The notes beneath the pieces are model-generated. The model had not been told where the DNA came from. It searched no databases and was given only the letters and a program-made list of their open reading frames with translations. Shown here piece after piece: positions 1 to 12,350 of a DNA stretch of 64,000 bases. How positions within the stretch are numbered: position 1 is the first letter of the stretch; each line of letters starts with the position of its first letter. Location: the NCBI RefSeq assembly GCF_000764305.2, contig NW_025934815.1, positions 186,001 to 250,000 on the forward strand. Reading direction: 5' to 3'. The translations under genes were made by a program, and so were the position numbers. The stretch comes from Hyalella azteca. Lineage: Eukaryota > Arthropoda > Malacostraca > Amphipoda > Hyalellidae.

Positions 1-111
1 AAGTACTTACGCTCTATTTTCTTGTCTATGATTGGTGGATTTTGCTTGAAAGGCCGTTTATGACTGGCTGATGAACTTACGATCTCTTAACTTTTTTAAA
101 AGTTTAGGCCC
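1..111 (+). mobile_element. MITE family A, copy 1 (left end cut by window edge)
   Basis: This is the right three quarters of a short dispersed element with four more copies in the window (7241, 9193, 14278, 50117). It begins inside the AGTACTTACGCTC motif and ends with the terminal block TTTTAAAAGTTTAGGCCC, which is the inverted counterpart of the GGGGCCATACTTTCAAAA left end seen in the complete copies. It has no coding capacity. The left terminus lies outside the window, so no target duplication can be read. Confidence 0.8.
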
Positions 112-908
112 TGTGCGTCGTCCTGCTTTCTGCGACGTCACAAACGCCGTTTTTGTGACGGCGTTTGAAGGTGTTTGCTACACATTTTTGAAGGATAGCG
201 TATTGCTCCAAAAAAGTCATTACAGCGTTTGAATTTGTTTACTGTTGGTACCGTCACTACTGGGTCCAGTAAACTGCTCCATGCGTTAATCATGCGTTCC
301 GAGGTAAAATGTGCTCTAATGTCGATGTTGTTTCCTTTACTGCAGCCTCAAATGTATAGAGTTTCTTCTAAGGTCCCTGTTTGGTGCCAGCATGCAACAC
401 GGCCTAGCCAGTGCCCTAAGACTCTCAAGGTAAAGCTTATCTTTCAACGAGGAAATGAGCTTTGTTGCTGTACGCTAAGCGTCCTCGATGTCGCTGCAAA
501 ATGTCTTAATTATGCTATGGTTGGCCATACGCAGTGGCCGTATTAGGACAGCGGCCTTAATATTTTTATTACCATGATCTTGTAGAGCTGAACGAATGTT
601 CAAGTTGCGTGCCAAAGTTTCATAGGTGCGTACCACTAAAAATAAATTGTACTGAAGGAAGGTTCTGAAAAATTTGAAACCTAAATAAGAAATTATAGAA
701 ATAAAATTTGAAGCAATTTCAAGTTACTTGAATAAACCGAAAATAAACACAGCGTGTACTCGAGATTATATTAATCGGACCAGGAGTCCAATAAAGCAGC
801 TGAGATGAGAATACGCTGCCCTGATATTTTTATGGTCAGAATTATTAGACTGGAAGCGAGTGGCATCTGGATACCGAGTGTCGCGCAGAACGAAGTGGCC
901 GCGACATC
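112..908. other. Unassigned; hairpin at 141-167
   Basis: No gene recognised. A hairpin with perfect 10-bp arms (CAAACGCCGT and ACGGCGTTTG) around a 7-base loop lies at 141-167. A 105-codon open frame (229-546, plus) is slightly more GC-rich than its surroundings, but I recognise no domain in it and see no splice or promoter context that would make it a gene. Confidence 0.4.
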
Positions 909-977
909 GCTGATTATTGCACAATAAAGCTGCTGATTATTGCACAATAAAGCTGCTGATTATTGCACAATAAAGCT
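909..977. repeat. Tandem repeat, 3 x 23 bp
   Basis: Three identical 23-bp units begin at 909, 932 and 955, each carrying TTATTGCACAATAA, a short dyad. A degenerate continuation (GCTTTATTACGCAGCT) follows. Confidence 0.9.
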
Positions 978-3900
978 GCTTTATTACGCAGCTGTCAGCA
1001 GCCTGGTCGTCTCGATGACTTCCCGGCATACAAGTATCATTTGTATTTTGATTCTTCTTTTGTTGTTCGGAGTTAGGCACTTGCTATCAACATGATTTTC
1101 CGTGGATATTGCATGCCAATAACTCTCTTAATTTGGTATCTAGCATCCTTATTAAAACGATTACATTCATCTAAAGTGTTGAGAAAACTTACGGCCCTTT
1201 ATTAATTAGCCAAATTATTAAAATGGTTAAAACTAAACCAAAACGCTATTAATGTATAACCCATTCTTATTAGAAAATATGCGTAGATGACCGTAAAATA
1301 GAATTATGTGGTGCATATGATTGATTCGAATATTACGTGACAATATTGACCATTACGTCAGCGTTCGAAATAATATGTGGAGATTTAGGTGCACTAGTGT
1401 GGAAGTAACTAGTCGGTATGTCCATTTTGGCCTCAGGGTATAGAATTATTTATTGATAATTACAAGCTTTATCAGTAATGGCATCTAGGGGATGTCGAAT
1501 TAAGGAGCATGTGTACTGACTCGGTTATCACGAACACGGGTCATTATAGATTCATTTGTTACGGAAATTGTCGTAATATACCAGCGGCTCGTATATTTAA
1601 TGTGATACCTGCATGATGGATTATCCTACGTGTATTTATAGCGCGAGACAATAATAAATTTATCGCCTATGGAGTTATTACACCGAAAATTAATCGACAT
1701 GCTCAAGTCAAGTTAATCGAAGTGCATAATGGACACGATGACCATATTATTTACCATTGAGTTTTTAATATTTAAATAGATATAGTCGCACTTTTCTGAA
1801 CGCTTCACGCTTATACAATTGACGATGAATCTTATGAGTATCATAATATTCCTCATGCATTCCTAATTAAAATGAAAAAATGTAAGCCAAAATTATTTAC
1901 CAAAATATTCAAGTGCTAAAGACAACATTTCATTTTACAGTAGACAATAAATAATTATTGTCTCTTATATGTATATGTTAATCTCTGTTGGAGGCTTAAA
2001 CCTATACAAATATGTGTATTTTGAGATGCAATTCTTAATCGTATGAATAATAAGTGAAAATAAAACCTATCCAAGTTATACTTTTAATAAAACATTCTAG
2101 TAACTTGGTATAGTTACTATAACATGATAAGTTTTCATGTATAGGACTTTTAGCAATCATGTCTAGGATTGTCCAAACAACAGGATAATTTATAGAAGAA
2201 TCAAATTTCAGGACAGCCAAAATTTTCATAATAAACTTGATGATAGGAATATAAGTATTTCAAATAAGCCGTAATATTGTATATTTTAAGTTACGCATTT
2301 CATGATGCCTCTAATAAAAAAAACAGGTCCCCTTATCTTCTAAATTGGAGAATTTTCTCGAAATAAAATTCAGTTTGAATCTTAACTGCAAGAAAATAAT
2401 ATAAAATGCTTTGATCTTCAAACAATTTTTGCCTTCTCAAAAAACGTCACCGGCAAGTTCGGACTCTCAATTCGTTTCTCCACGTTTTTATTTCACCGTT
2501 GGACGATAGAACAGAACGCCGTGTCAACAGCTGTGGTGAGATATCAGCTGCAGGACTAATTCAGCAGCCATCGGTGAGAGAGGAGAATTTATTTTATCTA
2601 TTTCGGTACGGGTTGATTATTATCTCCTTTACATTTCTTGTACATGGTAACCTTTTTCATGACGTTCGTATTAAACTCATGAATCTCTTCATATCTAAAT
2701 TTCTCGTGCAGTATTTATATTAATCCAAGAACTGTGACTAAAGCAAGACTCGAATATAATGCAAGATTTTCTAGAATTTTCTGTGCAATAAAGTCGAGAA
2801 AATCACAAATAGAATTTGAATTATATTGGTTCCTAATGAACATTCAGTTCAGTATCCAGAGCCACTGCCTTGTGGGAGAGCATGACGATCAATCGTTTGG
2901 GTCTCCATACTTACAATCCAAAAGATAAAAATCTGTCAAAAATCATGGCGCTCAAAAGCTCCGCTCTAATTAGTTCACACCGCAGACAAACGAGAGCGAC
3001 ATTCGACCGCGGATGCGACAATTAGTCAATTATGACCAGTAACGACCAAAAATCATCGCTAATGAGGCCGATTGATCTCATTTTTGTTGTCATGCTGCCG
3101 AAAATGACGCGCCCGCCACGTGATTTAGGGCTAATTTTCGAAAGCTTGAATTTATTTCTGTCTTAAATTTACAACATTCGAAGGTGTGGGGATATTTTTA
3201 AAGTAAATGCAGTGTTTTTAGAACGTCATATATTTTATAGATCACTTCCCTAACAAAATTTAGAGCCAGACGCGACTCTGAAATAGGGAACGCCTAGGAC
3301 TCGGGGAGCACGTAACTCAGCTTCTCTATGTCCGTTTTTCAGGTCGACTTCCCCATCCCAAGTCAGACAGCTACAAGAGTCTGGTCCCGACTATGGCGAC
3401 AGCCGAGCGGTTCGTATGGAGTACGTCCCCGTATCCGGGGCAGCTTAGGCCGAGCCTGCCCATGTGAAAAAATCACCCTCCCCCTTCTTCTGCAGTGAGA
3501 AGAAGAGAGGGTTCATCGAATTTATTCGCGATTTATTCAATGCCTGTTTCGGTAACTCGTTGAATAGAAAGAGCATACTTAGAAAATTCAGAATCGTGGG
3601 TAATGATGCTCGTGGAAAATACATTTTCGTCCACAACCGAAGAAATCGACTATCAGAAGTTACCGATAAACAACTAATTGTAAACCGAACAATAACAGTG
3701 TTACGTAATCTCTGCTATGATGAACGTTGCCACATCGTTATTTACCAAAGCATTGGAAAAAGGACAAAAATTAAACGACGATGCTATAAGCTTTCGGTTG
3801 TATGAATTTATAACATATATACACTCTATGCAACCTCAAGCATTTACCGTCATGAAAGACATACGAACATACCGATGTGTCACGTACCCAGTATAGAAAT

Positions 3901-6040
3901 GCAATCGATATTCGTAAACAGCAGGAAGTTGTAAAGAGATTATTATTCACTTACCTCATTAGCGCTCCTGTGGAAGAACGGCGCGCTTATCTCAAGACCC
4001 AAATCGCTGTCTAGAAGATCTGCAGCTCATAGCCTCAACGCAGCGCGCTACGACGACACATATACTACTCAAGAATTTTGATACCTGATGAAGACGACAA
4101 TGGACATTCAAGGCAATTTTCCATTCTTGATGATGCACAAAATAATTGTTCAGTTTCTTAAAGAAATACTATAGTTTTCTATTTCGTGTGTTCTATAGTT
4201 TTTAGAATACACGGTTTAAAATATATACTTACCATATATTGATGATCCATCCTCTGCATTAGTTGGTTCTTCGCTGCTGCGAAAGCTCAGCTTGAATCTC
4301 CATTATTTGCGAAGACTAGATAACCGCGACTTTTCGTTGGCCTAGGAAAAACTATTTCACTATGGTAACAATTATTTATTTAAAATATTGGATCCCAAAC
4401 TGTGATATGCGAGAGATTTCCAGATGATATTATCTTACATCATAATCTTTCTTATTCAACACGAGGTACCTGGCAATAATAACAGTTGCCACGCGCTGCC
4501 ATCCTATTTTCACTCCCAATAATTAAATTCTAGCTCTACATTCAATTGATTCGCCTGTAGTATTAGAGCATTAAGCAGAATGAGATGCAGCTTCAAAATT
4601 TATTTGATTGTTTAATTAGAAAATTTAGGCAATCCAGATCGAATAATGGCGAAACGCGACATTTCAAAACAATTAAACACGTATGTACGCACGCATGCAA
4701 ACGCGCACAGACTGGATTCTTGTACATATATACATATATAGATAATATAGTTTACAGGTGCTGACTATACTCGCCCATGAACTTCCGGGAGGCTTCTGCC
4801 CACTGCCTTCCACTCGAGGCTTGTAGTGCAGTCTCTGGGCAGCTTGCAGGCGCTGTAGGCTTGGCCAAGACAACTCTCACAAACTTTCAGGGGACTTTAA
4901 AGTAGGCTAGACGATTCTAACTGATCGCTGATTTCCATCGGAAGGCCTAGCAGACCAAAAATAACTCTAATCCAGTTATGGCGAGTCTGCCGCGGGGGCT
5001 GAAGCACACCCCAAATTTTGTTAGGGTTCACAATGGAAGCTTCGGGCATGAAGTCAGCATGAGACGTCGGCGTGCTTTGCTCCGAAGTACGTATTTGTAG
5101 CGTAAAATTTTCATTCAATTAATTTTCAGCGTAAGTTACTGAAAACCATTTCCAAATTGAAGTCATTTCCAAGAATTTAATTAATTATTCACTACAATTA
5201 ATTTTCTAAAAAAAACGTATGTATCACGTAGTTTGAATCTCATATTTCGTATGATGTTCGCAATTATACATGTCCTGATCGAGGAGATTTAAATATACAT
5301 AATAGTCTCAGCTGAAAAATTGAAGACCAGAAAACATTTCGGCTTCTCAGCATTTCCAGTCTTCTTCTTCTTCCTTTAGAGCTGAGGGAGCTCTGAGAAT
5401 TTCCAGTCAGTAAAGTTCCTCGAAAGAAACGAAACGTGAGGCGTGAAGTTCCGTGCTGCGGATTTCTCGGCATGTCAGCCGTCGCGACCAGAATGTGAAA
5501 ATTATTGAGCCGGAAAGCTTGATTTGTTTAGTGGTCATAATTAGCCTCGGTTTGCCTCATTAACTGGAAAATGTTAGTATGAATAAATTTCCATAATTCA
5601 CATAAAGTGTTTATCTCAATATATATATGATACATGCAAGACTTTGATCAGTTTGTCATATGATAAATAATTGAATCTTTTATTCTTATATTTGCAATTT
5701 ATGTAAACTATATCGATAACAAAACCTGATCTCATCCTTGAAACTTTTGAGAAATTTGTAGCTACTTTAAAATTAGGCAATAACTGTTCCCCTAAACTTA
5801 TTGAATTATTTCCTTTATTTACTTTACCTGAAGAATTAATTATCTATTGCTTCTACGAAACTGCTATATACGTACTGCCGCTATATAATAATAATAACTG
5901 CTATGTAATAATTCACATGGTATTTTACTCTGGTTAAAGTTCAGGCTGTTTCCAGGAGAAGATTCGAGGAGAGAATACTGTATATAAACAGCAGACAATT
6001 GAAACTGTTGGGACCCTATATAGCAAAACAATCGAATAAA
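978..6040. other. 5 kb with no recognisable gene
   Basis: AT-rich DNA with short scattered frames. The only frame that drew attention is 3464-3805 (plus, 113 codons, basic product). It runs through a pyrimidine-rich tract ending in TGCAG at 3476-3495, which resembles a 3' splice site, so a real exon could start there. I recognise no domain, and the reading is weak. Around 2945-3130 and 3260-3460 the sequence is noticeably less AT-rich and non-repetitive, as conserved non-coding DNA can be, but I cannot test this. Confidence 0.3.
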
Positions 6041-6159
6041 AGTGGCTCTGGAAAAATGTGAGTGGCTCCTGAAGAATGTTCTTGGTCCTATTATATAAGA
6101 ATATTCGTGGCCCCTGGAGAATGTTTGCGGAATCAGAAGACTGTTTGTGGCCCCTGAAG
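6041..6159. repeat. Degenerate edge of the 19/38-bp minisatellite
   Basis: Phrases such as GGCCCCTGAAGAATGTTTG recur at about 19-bp spacing but with many substitutions and indels. They lead directly into the regular array at 6160, and look like the older, decayed side of the same array. Confidence 0.6.
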
Positions 6160-6425
6160 AATGTTTGCGCACCTAAAGAATGTTGGAGGACCTAAATAAT
6201 GTTTGCGCACCTAAAGGATGTTGGAGGACCTAAATAATATTCGCGCACCTAAAGAATGTTGGAGGACATTAACAATGTTTGCGCACCTAAAGAATGTTGG
6301 AGGACCCAAAGAATATTTGCACACCTAAAGAATGTTGGAGGACCTAAATAATGTTTGCGCACCTAAAGAATGTTGGAGGACATGAACAATGTTTGCGCAC
6401 CTAAAGAATGTTGGAGGTTTCTGGC
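6160..6425. repeat. Minisatellite, 7 x 38 bp (two 19-bp halves)
   Basis: Seven consecutive 38-bp units begin at 6160, 6198 and so on. Each unit consists of two related 19-bp halves, AATGTTTGCGCACCTAAAG and AATGTTGGAGGACCTAAAT, with a few substitutions per copy. The dimer therefore arose by divergence of a 19-bp monomer before amplification. The open frame it creates on the minus strand is incidental. Confidence 0.92.
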
Positions 6426-7240
6426 GAATATTTACGGTTCCTGAAAAATGATGGTTCGTAGTAAACCTGTTGTAGTTCTGGACGTTCCAGTCCCTGGCAA
6501 TGCTGGGGAAGTTTTCAAACATTTTGGAAAAACCATTGTAAGTGAACTCGATAGCATGAGGATTAAAGAAGAAGAGTTGTGATTCATGTTATTGAAGACG
6601 GAGATGATTTCTAATATTCAGAGGTTAATATTATGACATTCAAGGATATATTACTTAATTAACCGTAATTTGCTCATATAAAGGCTAATAAGCTGTATTT
6701 ATGGTACAACACAGGGTATTGAATATACAGGTACTAAGGTCTAACACTTGCACGTTTCTTAGCATAGTAAAAGAATAGGAATGATACAAGCATTAGAAAC
6801 TGAAAGCTCGTCGTCACCGCTGAGTTCACGAGTTCAAAACTCTTTAACTTAACAACAAATAATATAGTAATTTTATAGAGTGATATTCATAATATTGTTG
6901 ACCGCAATAAATTCCCAATTAATGTGGTTATAAACTAACTTAGAGCAAACAATTAAATAATTATAGCATAACGGCTTAAAAATGGGATGAAAGAAATTAT
7001 TCTGAGGAAGTCCAGCCATCGGTTCTTGAATTATTTTCTTAATTTTTCTGATTTCCTTAACTTCACATAAAATTAAGTAAGCAATTTTCCCTTTCATCGC
7101 GAGTGAGAAAATCTTGGCGAAATGGAAATTCCAGAATATCTCATATCTGTTACGTAGAATTTGCCTGCGCTGAAGGAAGAAAATAGCTCGATCTTTTCGT
7201 CTAAAATAGGAAAAAGTTCAGAGAGCACCAGCCGATATCA
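6426..7240. other. Unassigned
   Basis: AT-rich single-copy-looking DNA. Open frames are at most 74 codons and resemble nothing I know. Confidence 0.4.
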
Positions 7241-7386
7241 GGGGCCATACTTTCAAAACTCGCTAAGTGAACGTAAGTACTTACGCTCCATTTTCTTGTC
7301 TATGATTGGTGGATTTTGCTTGCGTGGCTGTCAATGATTGGCTGATGGACTTACGATCTCCTAACTTTTTTTGAAAGTATGGGCCC
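7241..7386 (+). mobile_element. MITE family A, copy 2 (complete)
   Basis: A complete 146-bp copy. The left terminus GGGGCCATACTTTCAAAA and the right terminus, read on the other strand as GGGCCCATACTTTCAAAA, form inverted repeats of about 18 bp. The interior is the conserved block that starts AAGTACTTACGCTC and contains two TGATTGG (inverted CCAAT) motifs. No reading frame for a transposase exists, so the element is non-autonomous. I could not settle the target duplication, because the flanking bases of the four complete copies do not give one consistent length. Confidence 0.88.
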
Positions 7387-7982
7387 AGATGTTTAACGCG
7401 TTTGCCAATGCGCCTTTCAAATACACGACCATGCATTGCTTGAAATACGTGAACTTTTACTCCAACTCTGTTATTACCGAGTGACATCGCACAGCATCTA
7501 TAGAAAAGGGTTTCAAAATATTTGCCATCCAATCACCAAATTTGCTGTTCTTTTGCAAAAAAATGGAAAATGCCATAGCTTTGAACATGAAAAATCTACA
7601 ATGATAGGAAATGTTTGGTTTCAGTGCTGCGGTCGCAGACCAAAAGCTTGACTTATGTGAGTATTCTTCTTTCAATAAGAAATTCGCAAAACTCGTCCCG
7701 AATTCAATGCAAATGACAAAATCCATGTCTATATTTTTTCCGCTGTCGAGGTATCAATATACAACGTAAGGACGGACGGCAAAGTGTAATTTCGGTGAGC
7801 CATGCACAGCATTTTTTCTTTTATATAATTTCAATGGACAGCACGCATAGAAAAATGTTAGGGATTTCCTAGTGATTTGAGATTGAGCTGAATGATGACT
7901 ATGAGCGACCGCATGTGATGACAGGTTTAGATCTCAGAAATGCAATCAAAATCGAAAGGCGGACTGAATCAAGACTAATAAG
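7387..7982. other. Unassigned
   Basis: Overlapping 70-89-codon frames on both strands (7436-7726) have no recognisable domain. Confidence 0.35.
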
Positions 7983-8139
7983 AAAAATATAACTCAGCAC
8001 TCACTGCAGCGAGTGACAGAGAGTGCATTTTCTCGTCGACGAAAACGTGGTCACGGACAGACGAACAGACGGTCAGACAGACGGACGGACATGATGAGCA
8101 CAATAGCGCCTTTTTTCCCTAAATGAGAAAATGCGCTAA
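7983..8139 (+). mobile_element. GTCY-core element family B, copy 1
   Basis: Six dispersed copies share the same architecture. It runs: an A-rich start with TATAACTCAG; the palindrome ACTCACTGCAGTGAGT (one mismatch in this copy); GACAGAGAGCGCATTTTCTC; a SalI-type dyad TCGTCGACGA; a variable GGAC/AGAC (GTCY on the other strand) microsatellite core; then GAGCACAATAGYGC and a terminal GAGAAAATGCGCTA. The outer AGCGCATTTTCTC and GAGAAAATGCGCT blocks are inverted repeats. A (GTCY)n core flanked by conserved non-coding arms is the known layout of Drosophila mini-me/DINE-1 elements (non-autonomous Helentrons). That assignment is my inference. Confidence 0.85.
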
Positions 8140-8584
8140 TGAGACTAATTTTTGCACTCTGGTCATTAACTCATTTTCTGATGTCGCTCTGAACATAGGA
8201 GCAGTATTTTCGAATTTTAATCAATATCACACTATTAATTATCGTACACGCGTGCACAGTTCTTTCTATTCCTGCAATATGTTTATTTCACTTTATTTGG
8301 GATGGTGTTGGATGAGAGAAGTGAAATGCAAAACTGAAATTTTACGCATTACACTTCTCATATTCATTCAGATACTAATCCATAAATCATTTTCGAAAAT
8401 TATTTATAAATATTGACTTATTATCATTTTTAAGATAAAAAATATTGTATTTCTTTTAACTTACTTCTTGTATTCTAAACAAGTGATAATTAATCATGAG
8501 TTATGGCCGGGCTAACCAGCTTCGGTCATATCCTTTAACGCGCCAGACGGTTCAAGATACGGACTTCACAATACCTAATTATAT
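8140..8584. other. Unassigned
   Basis: No repeat or domain recognised. A 97-codon frame at 8123-8416 overlaps the family B end and is probably meaningless. Confidence 0.35.
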
Positions 8585-8746
8585 CCTTGATATTATCGAA
8601 CTAACAATATTAGGGAAAGAGTTTCTATGTATTACAATACCTAATGCAGTACAATTCCAAAGTAATATTGAACAACCAATATTCCGGGTAGAATTTACTT
8701 GCGTCACAATACGCGTGATGATCATTGATAATTATTCAAACAAACA

Positions 8747-8776
8747 TGACATACTGAACCATGGTTCAGTATGTCA
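8747..8776. repeat. Perfect 30-bp palindrome
   Basis: TGACATACTGAACCA is followed immediately by its reverse complement, with no spacer. TGGTTCAGTATG recurs once more just to the right. Perfect palindromes of this length are cruciform-prone, and here the palindrome is unrelated to the TIR elements elsewhere in the window. Confidence 0.95.
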
Positions 8777-8788
8777 TGGTTCAGTATG

Positions 8789-8836
8789 TAACTCTAATAA
8801 TGTACTGCATGGTTCTATGCAGTACAATTAGAGTTA
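8789..8836. repeat. Nested double-stem inverted repeat
   Basis: The outer arms are TAACTCTAAT (8789-8798) and ATTAGAGTTA (8827-8836). The inner arms are TGTACTGCAT (8801-8810) and ATGCAGTACA (8817-8826), around GGTTCT. Both stems are perfect. Confidence 0.95.
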
Positions 8837-9192
8837 TAATCATTGTTAATTGAACAAACAATATTACGGCAAGAGTTTTCATGTAGTTAAATACCTAATG
8901 TGATGATAAATTATTGAGCAAAGAAAATTCCGGTGATAATATACTTGCATTACAATTCGCGTTATGATCATTGATAATCGAGCAAACAATATTAGGGCAA
9001 GAATTTCTCATAAGCGATTAATTTGTACCGTTGGACGCAGAGTTTTGAGGCGACCATGACGCTCGTCTGAACGTTATCATTATTTCTTATCAGCATTATT
9101 ATTATATCTTATCGTTATCATTATTCCTTATCAGCGCGCACTGGAGGCCTGGAAGCACGCCATCTACACAGCAGCATTGTCGTGTATATCAT

Positions 9193-9341
9193 AGGCCTAT
9201 ACTTTTAAAAAAGTTAAGAGATCGTAAGTTCACCAGCCAATCATAGACGGCCTTTCAAGCAAAATCTATCAATCATAGACAAGAAAATAGAGCGTAAGTA
9301 CATACTTACGTTCACTTAGCCAGTTTTGAAAGTTTGGCCCC
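9193..9341 (-). mobile_element. MITE family A, copy 3 (reverse)
   Basis: The reverse-orientation copy starts AGGCCTATACTTTTAAAA and ends TTTTGAAAGTTTGGCCCC. It carries a small local duplication of the GTAAGTAC/ATACTTAC centre that is absent from the other copies. Confidence 0.88.
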
Positions 9342-10149
9342 AGAATGATATCTTTGCTTGGATATACGATAGGAGCAATATGAGAATTTATATTCGTGTA
9401 TATAAGAAACGGATGAGATTTTCAATTACATGAGCAATGGTTTAATAATTTATGAGTTATTTTTTAATAATATAAAGAAATTATTGATCTCACATATAAA
9501 TAATAGAAGTGCCGATGATACTAATGATTGTTTTAGCTCCAGATTATCTTTTGGCAGCAATTTATTTTTTCATGGGTATGCAAATATTGGAATAATTAAA
9601 AGTTTTCCTTCAGGAATTTTAGCTAATTAATCCTATCACGAACCACGCGTGAAATTGGGCATTTCAACTTTCAGCAGAGTGAACTAAATATGACAACAAA
9701 TTTATTCTAAATTAGAAGCTTAACTTCATTATTTTCACTCACATGCGTACTTGCGTATCGAATTGAAGTTCAGAGCACAATAATAGAACCAGCTTCTTGC
9801 ACGCGGCTGTTAGTCAAAAAAGATATTATTTTGTAAACTGTATTCCATCAATCTAATTAAACAAATTAAGGTGAACTAAGAATATCTAGAAAGATAATTT
9901 GCTGGAATTATAGATCATAAAAATTTCCAACTTCTGAAATAAAATAGTAATCCCAGACTTTCATTTTAACCCATAAACAACCATTACTATCTACGCTGAT
10001 AAAATCCACAGGATGCAGCCTGAGCCTCTTATTACTCAATAAAAAATCGAGCAAACATCTGCCAAAGCTTTATTCTGGCCATCAAACGCGGCCGCCTCGG
10101 AGATGACAATCCGGCGCACGGCGAGACAAAAATGACCGTCGTTTGAGCT
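9342..10149. other. Unassigned
   Basis: AT-rich; nothing recognisable. Confidence 0.4.
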
Positions 10150-10565
10150 GGATTCAGCGTAGGATTCAAGGATACTCAAGGCAAGATTCCTGGTAGCATT
10201 CTTGGTACGATTCAAGGTAGGATTCATGGCAGGATTCAGGGCAGGATACAAGGCAGGATTCAAGGCAAGATTCAGGGATACTCAAGGCAAGATTCAGGGA
10301 TACTCAAGGCAAGATTCAAGGATACTCAAGGCAAGATTCTTGGTAGCATTCGTGGTATGATTCAAGGTAGGATTCATGGCAGGATTCATGGCAGGATTCA
10401 TGGCAGGATTCATGGCAGGATTCATGGCAGGATTCATGGCAGGATTCAGGGCAGGATTCATGGTAGGATTCAGGGCAGGATTCAATGTGTAGGAATCAAG
10501 GCAATATTCAGGGAGGATTTAAGGCAAGATTCAATGCAAGTCTCTGTGCACGATTCAGGGTAGGA
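10150..10565. repeat. GGATTCA-type minisatellite (12-bp core unit)
   Basis: The core 10370-10480 consists of about nine near-identical 12-bp GGCAGGATTCAT units. On both sides the phrase degenerates into longer units of the type GATACTCAAGGCAAGATTCA. Because 12 is a multiple of 3, the minus strand reads as a repeated Met-Asn-Pro-Ala frame and the plus strand as Gly-Arg-Ile-His. Neither needs to be a protein. Confidence 0.92.
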
Positions 10566-10596
10566 TTAAAAGAGACGACGCAAAATCAGGCGAGTG

Positions 10597-10750
10597 AAAA
10601 AAAAATATATCTCAGTACTCACTGCAGTGAGTGACAGAGAGCGCATTTTCTCGTCGACTAAAACTTGAGGTCACGGACGGACGGACAGACAGACAGACGG
10701 ACATGGCGAACACAATAGTGCATTTTTTCCATAAATGAGAACATGCGCTA
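10597..10750 (+). mobile_element. GTCY-core element family B, copy 2
   Basis: Same layout as the copy at 7983: palindrome ACTCACTGCAGTGAGT, the GAGCGCATTTTCTCGTCGAC block, a GGAC/AGAC core of about 30 bp, then ACAATAGTGCATTTTTTCC and a GCGCTA end. It has a long A run at the start. Confidence 0.88.
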
Positions 10751-11372
10751 AAAACAATCTTGTAATCGAGTGCAAAGGAAGACGATAAAGAACGCGTTAG
10801 AAGAACAAGAAAAAACGTAGGTACCATCTTAAGTTTGTGAGGATAACAATTTAAACATTTGTAGAAGGTAAGTAATTTATATTCAAGCGATGATTACAGA
10901 TGATGAAAATTTTGGTCAAATAAATGATTCCAGTACGCGATAGAAATTTATAAAGCCCGTCGCAATGGGAATTGTATGTGGCAACTGCAGTGATGAGTCG
11001 CCTTCAGTAGAGCATAAACCGAGGCAATACGAAGCAGGATGTTGGAAATTATCTTGATCAGTCCTCTATATAGTCGAGAATAAGTTGATTGAAGATAGGC
11101 CAAAATTTGAGCAAAACCAGAATGGAAACTAAAAAAACAATGAGTATATTAGAATGCATAAAATTAATCTAACATCATAGTTGATTTTCAAGAATTTTTC
11201 TTTTTTTTGGACTTTTCCACATCTTCCGAACTTCGTATGAGTAAGAGTGAAATTTTTGGTAATTCAGCTGTGTAATCGCACTACGAAAATTTATATTCAT
11301 GATCGACAACCGCTTAATCGCTCTTCGTCGCATGCACCAAATGTGAGTAACTCACGAGTGGGTAGTTTTTTC
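10751..11372. other. Unassigned
   Basis: No repeat or domain recognised. Confidence 0.4.
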
Positions 11373-11580
11373 CGACGGATGCTCCTACTAGGAAGGTTTC
11401 GTGTCAGAGGGTAAAAATATTCAGAGAAATAATTATTACACTAAAATTCAATCTCAGACAACAGTTGTTTAACGGACGCACCTACCAGGATTCATTGGTG
11501 TCAGAGGGTAAAAATATTCAGATAAATAAACATTTACACTGAAATTCAATCTATCTCAGCCTCAGACAACAGTTGTTTAC
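11373..11580. repeat. Tandem duplication, 2 x about 100 bp
   Basis: The block starting CGACGGATGCTCCTAC (11373) recurs as CGGACGCACCTACC (from 11471). Both contain GTCAGAGGGTAAAAATATTC and end in CTCAGACAACAGTTGTTTA. The second copy has a small CTAT insertion. Confidence 0.9.
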
Positions 11581-12177
11581 ATCTGAGCTTCAGCTACATT
11601 CACTTGCCGACATTCAATTGAATGGCTGGCAAATTGAACGCGTTGTTGTCGCTGCCTGAGAGGAATTTCGTGCCGAGCGGACGCTCTTGGCTTCCGATAA
11701 TAAGTGGTAAAGAACTCTATTACTATTTAATTCATACAGATTTGCAATGAAAATACTTTTCTCCGTATTTATACATTGGGTGAGCATTGCTATCTACTCA
11801 CTGTTTTTATTCCGTAATTGCGTGAACATCGCATTTAATTAATATTCTAGAAATGCCCCTTAAAGATATAAAAGTTCATTTTATACATTTTGTGTTTTTC
11901 TTCCAGTGGTTTTCTTGAAGAAATCGTTCGCATGCAAATCGTGTCGTAAACTTAAACTTTTACCTGCAGAAGCGAAAAATAGTTTTCATCATTTTTAATA
12001 ATTTTTGATCAGAAATAATGATAATAAGCTTTATGAATGTTTTAACTAACCTGACACATAGAACAAGCACCGCCTGCTTTGCCAGAGTCGTATAGAGACT
12101 TGATAAATCACTTGATTAGCAGTTACCATATCAGAAAATGATTTTTTTATTAATTTGCCTAATTAGAAAATAGTCAC
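11581..12177. other. Unassigned
   Basis: AT-rich; nothing recognisable. Confidence 0.4.
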
Positions 12178-12350
12178 AAAAAATATAACTCAGTACTCAC
12201 TGCAGTGAGTGACAGAGAGCGCATTTTCTCGTCGACGAAAACTTGAGGTCACGGACGGACGGACAGACGGACAGGCGGACGGACAGATGGGCAGACGGAC
12301 ATGGCGAGCACAATAGTGCATTTTTTCCATAAAGAAAAAATGCACTAAAA
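12178..12350 (+). mobile_element. GTCY-core element family B, copy 3
   Basis: Best-preserved plus-strand copy, with the longest core (12249-12300, alternating GGAC, AGAC, GGCGGAC and AGATGGGC units). The left arm keeps the perfect ACTCACTGCAGTGAGT palindrome. The right arm ends AAAAAATGCACTAAAAA, a one-base variant of GCGCTA. Confidence 0.9.

Larger units (their letters stand above)
8585..9010. repeat. Diverged direct repeats around two strong palindromes
   Basis: Phrases such as GAACAAACAATATTACGGCA, ATCATTGATAAT and AATACCTAATG recur three or four times in the same order, so the region is an old tandem duplication of units of roughly 100-130 bp. Embedded in it are a perfect 30-bp palindrome (8747-8776) and, 12 bp further on, a two-stem hairpin (8789-8836). 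Confidence 0.7.

Noticed and set aside
6160..6425. CRISPR-like array of 38-bp units
   Set aside because: Units are tandem without spacers.
10294..10563. Met-Asn-Pro-Ala repeat protein
   Set aside because: Translation of a 12-bp minisatellite; both strands are open over the same units.
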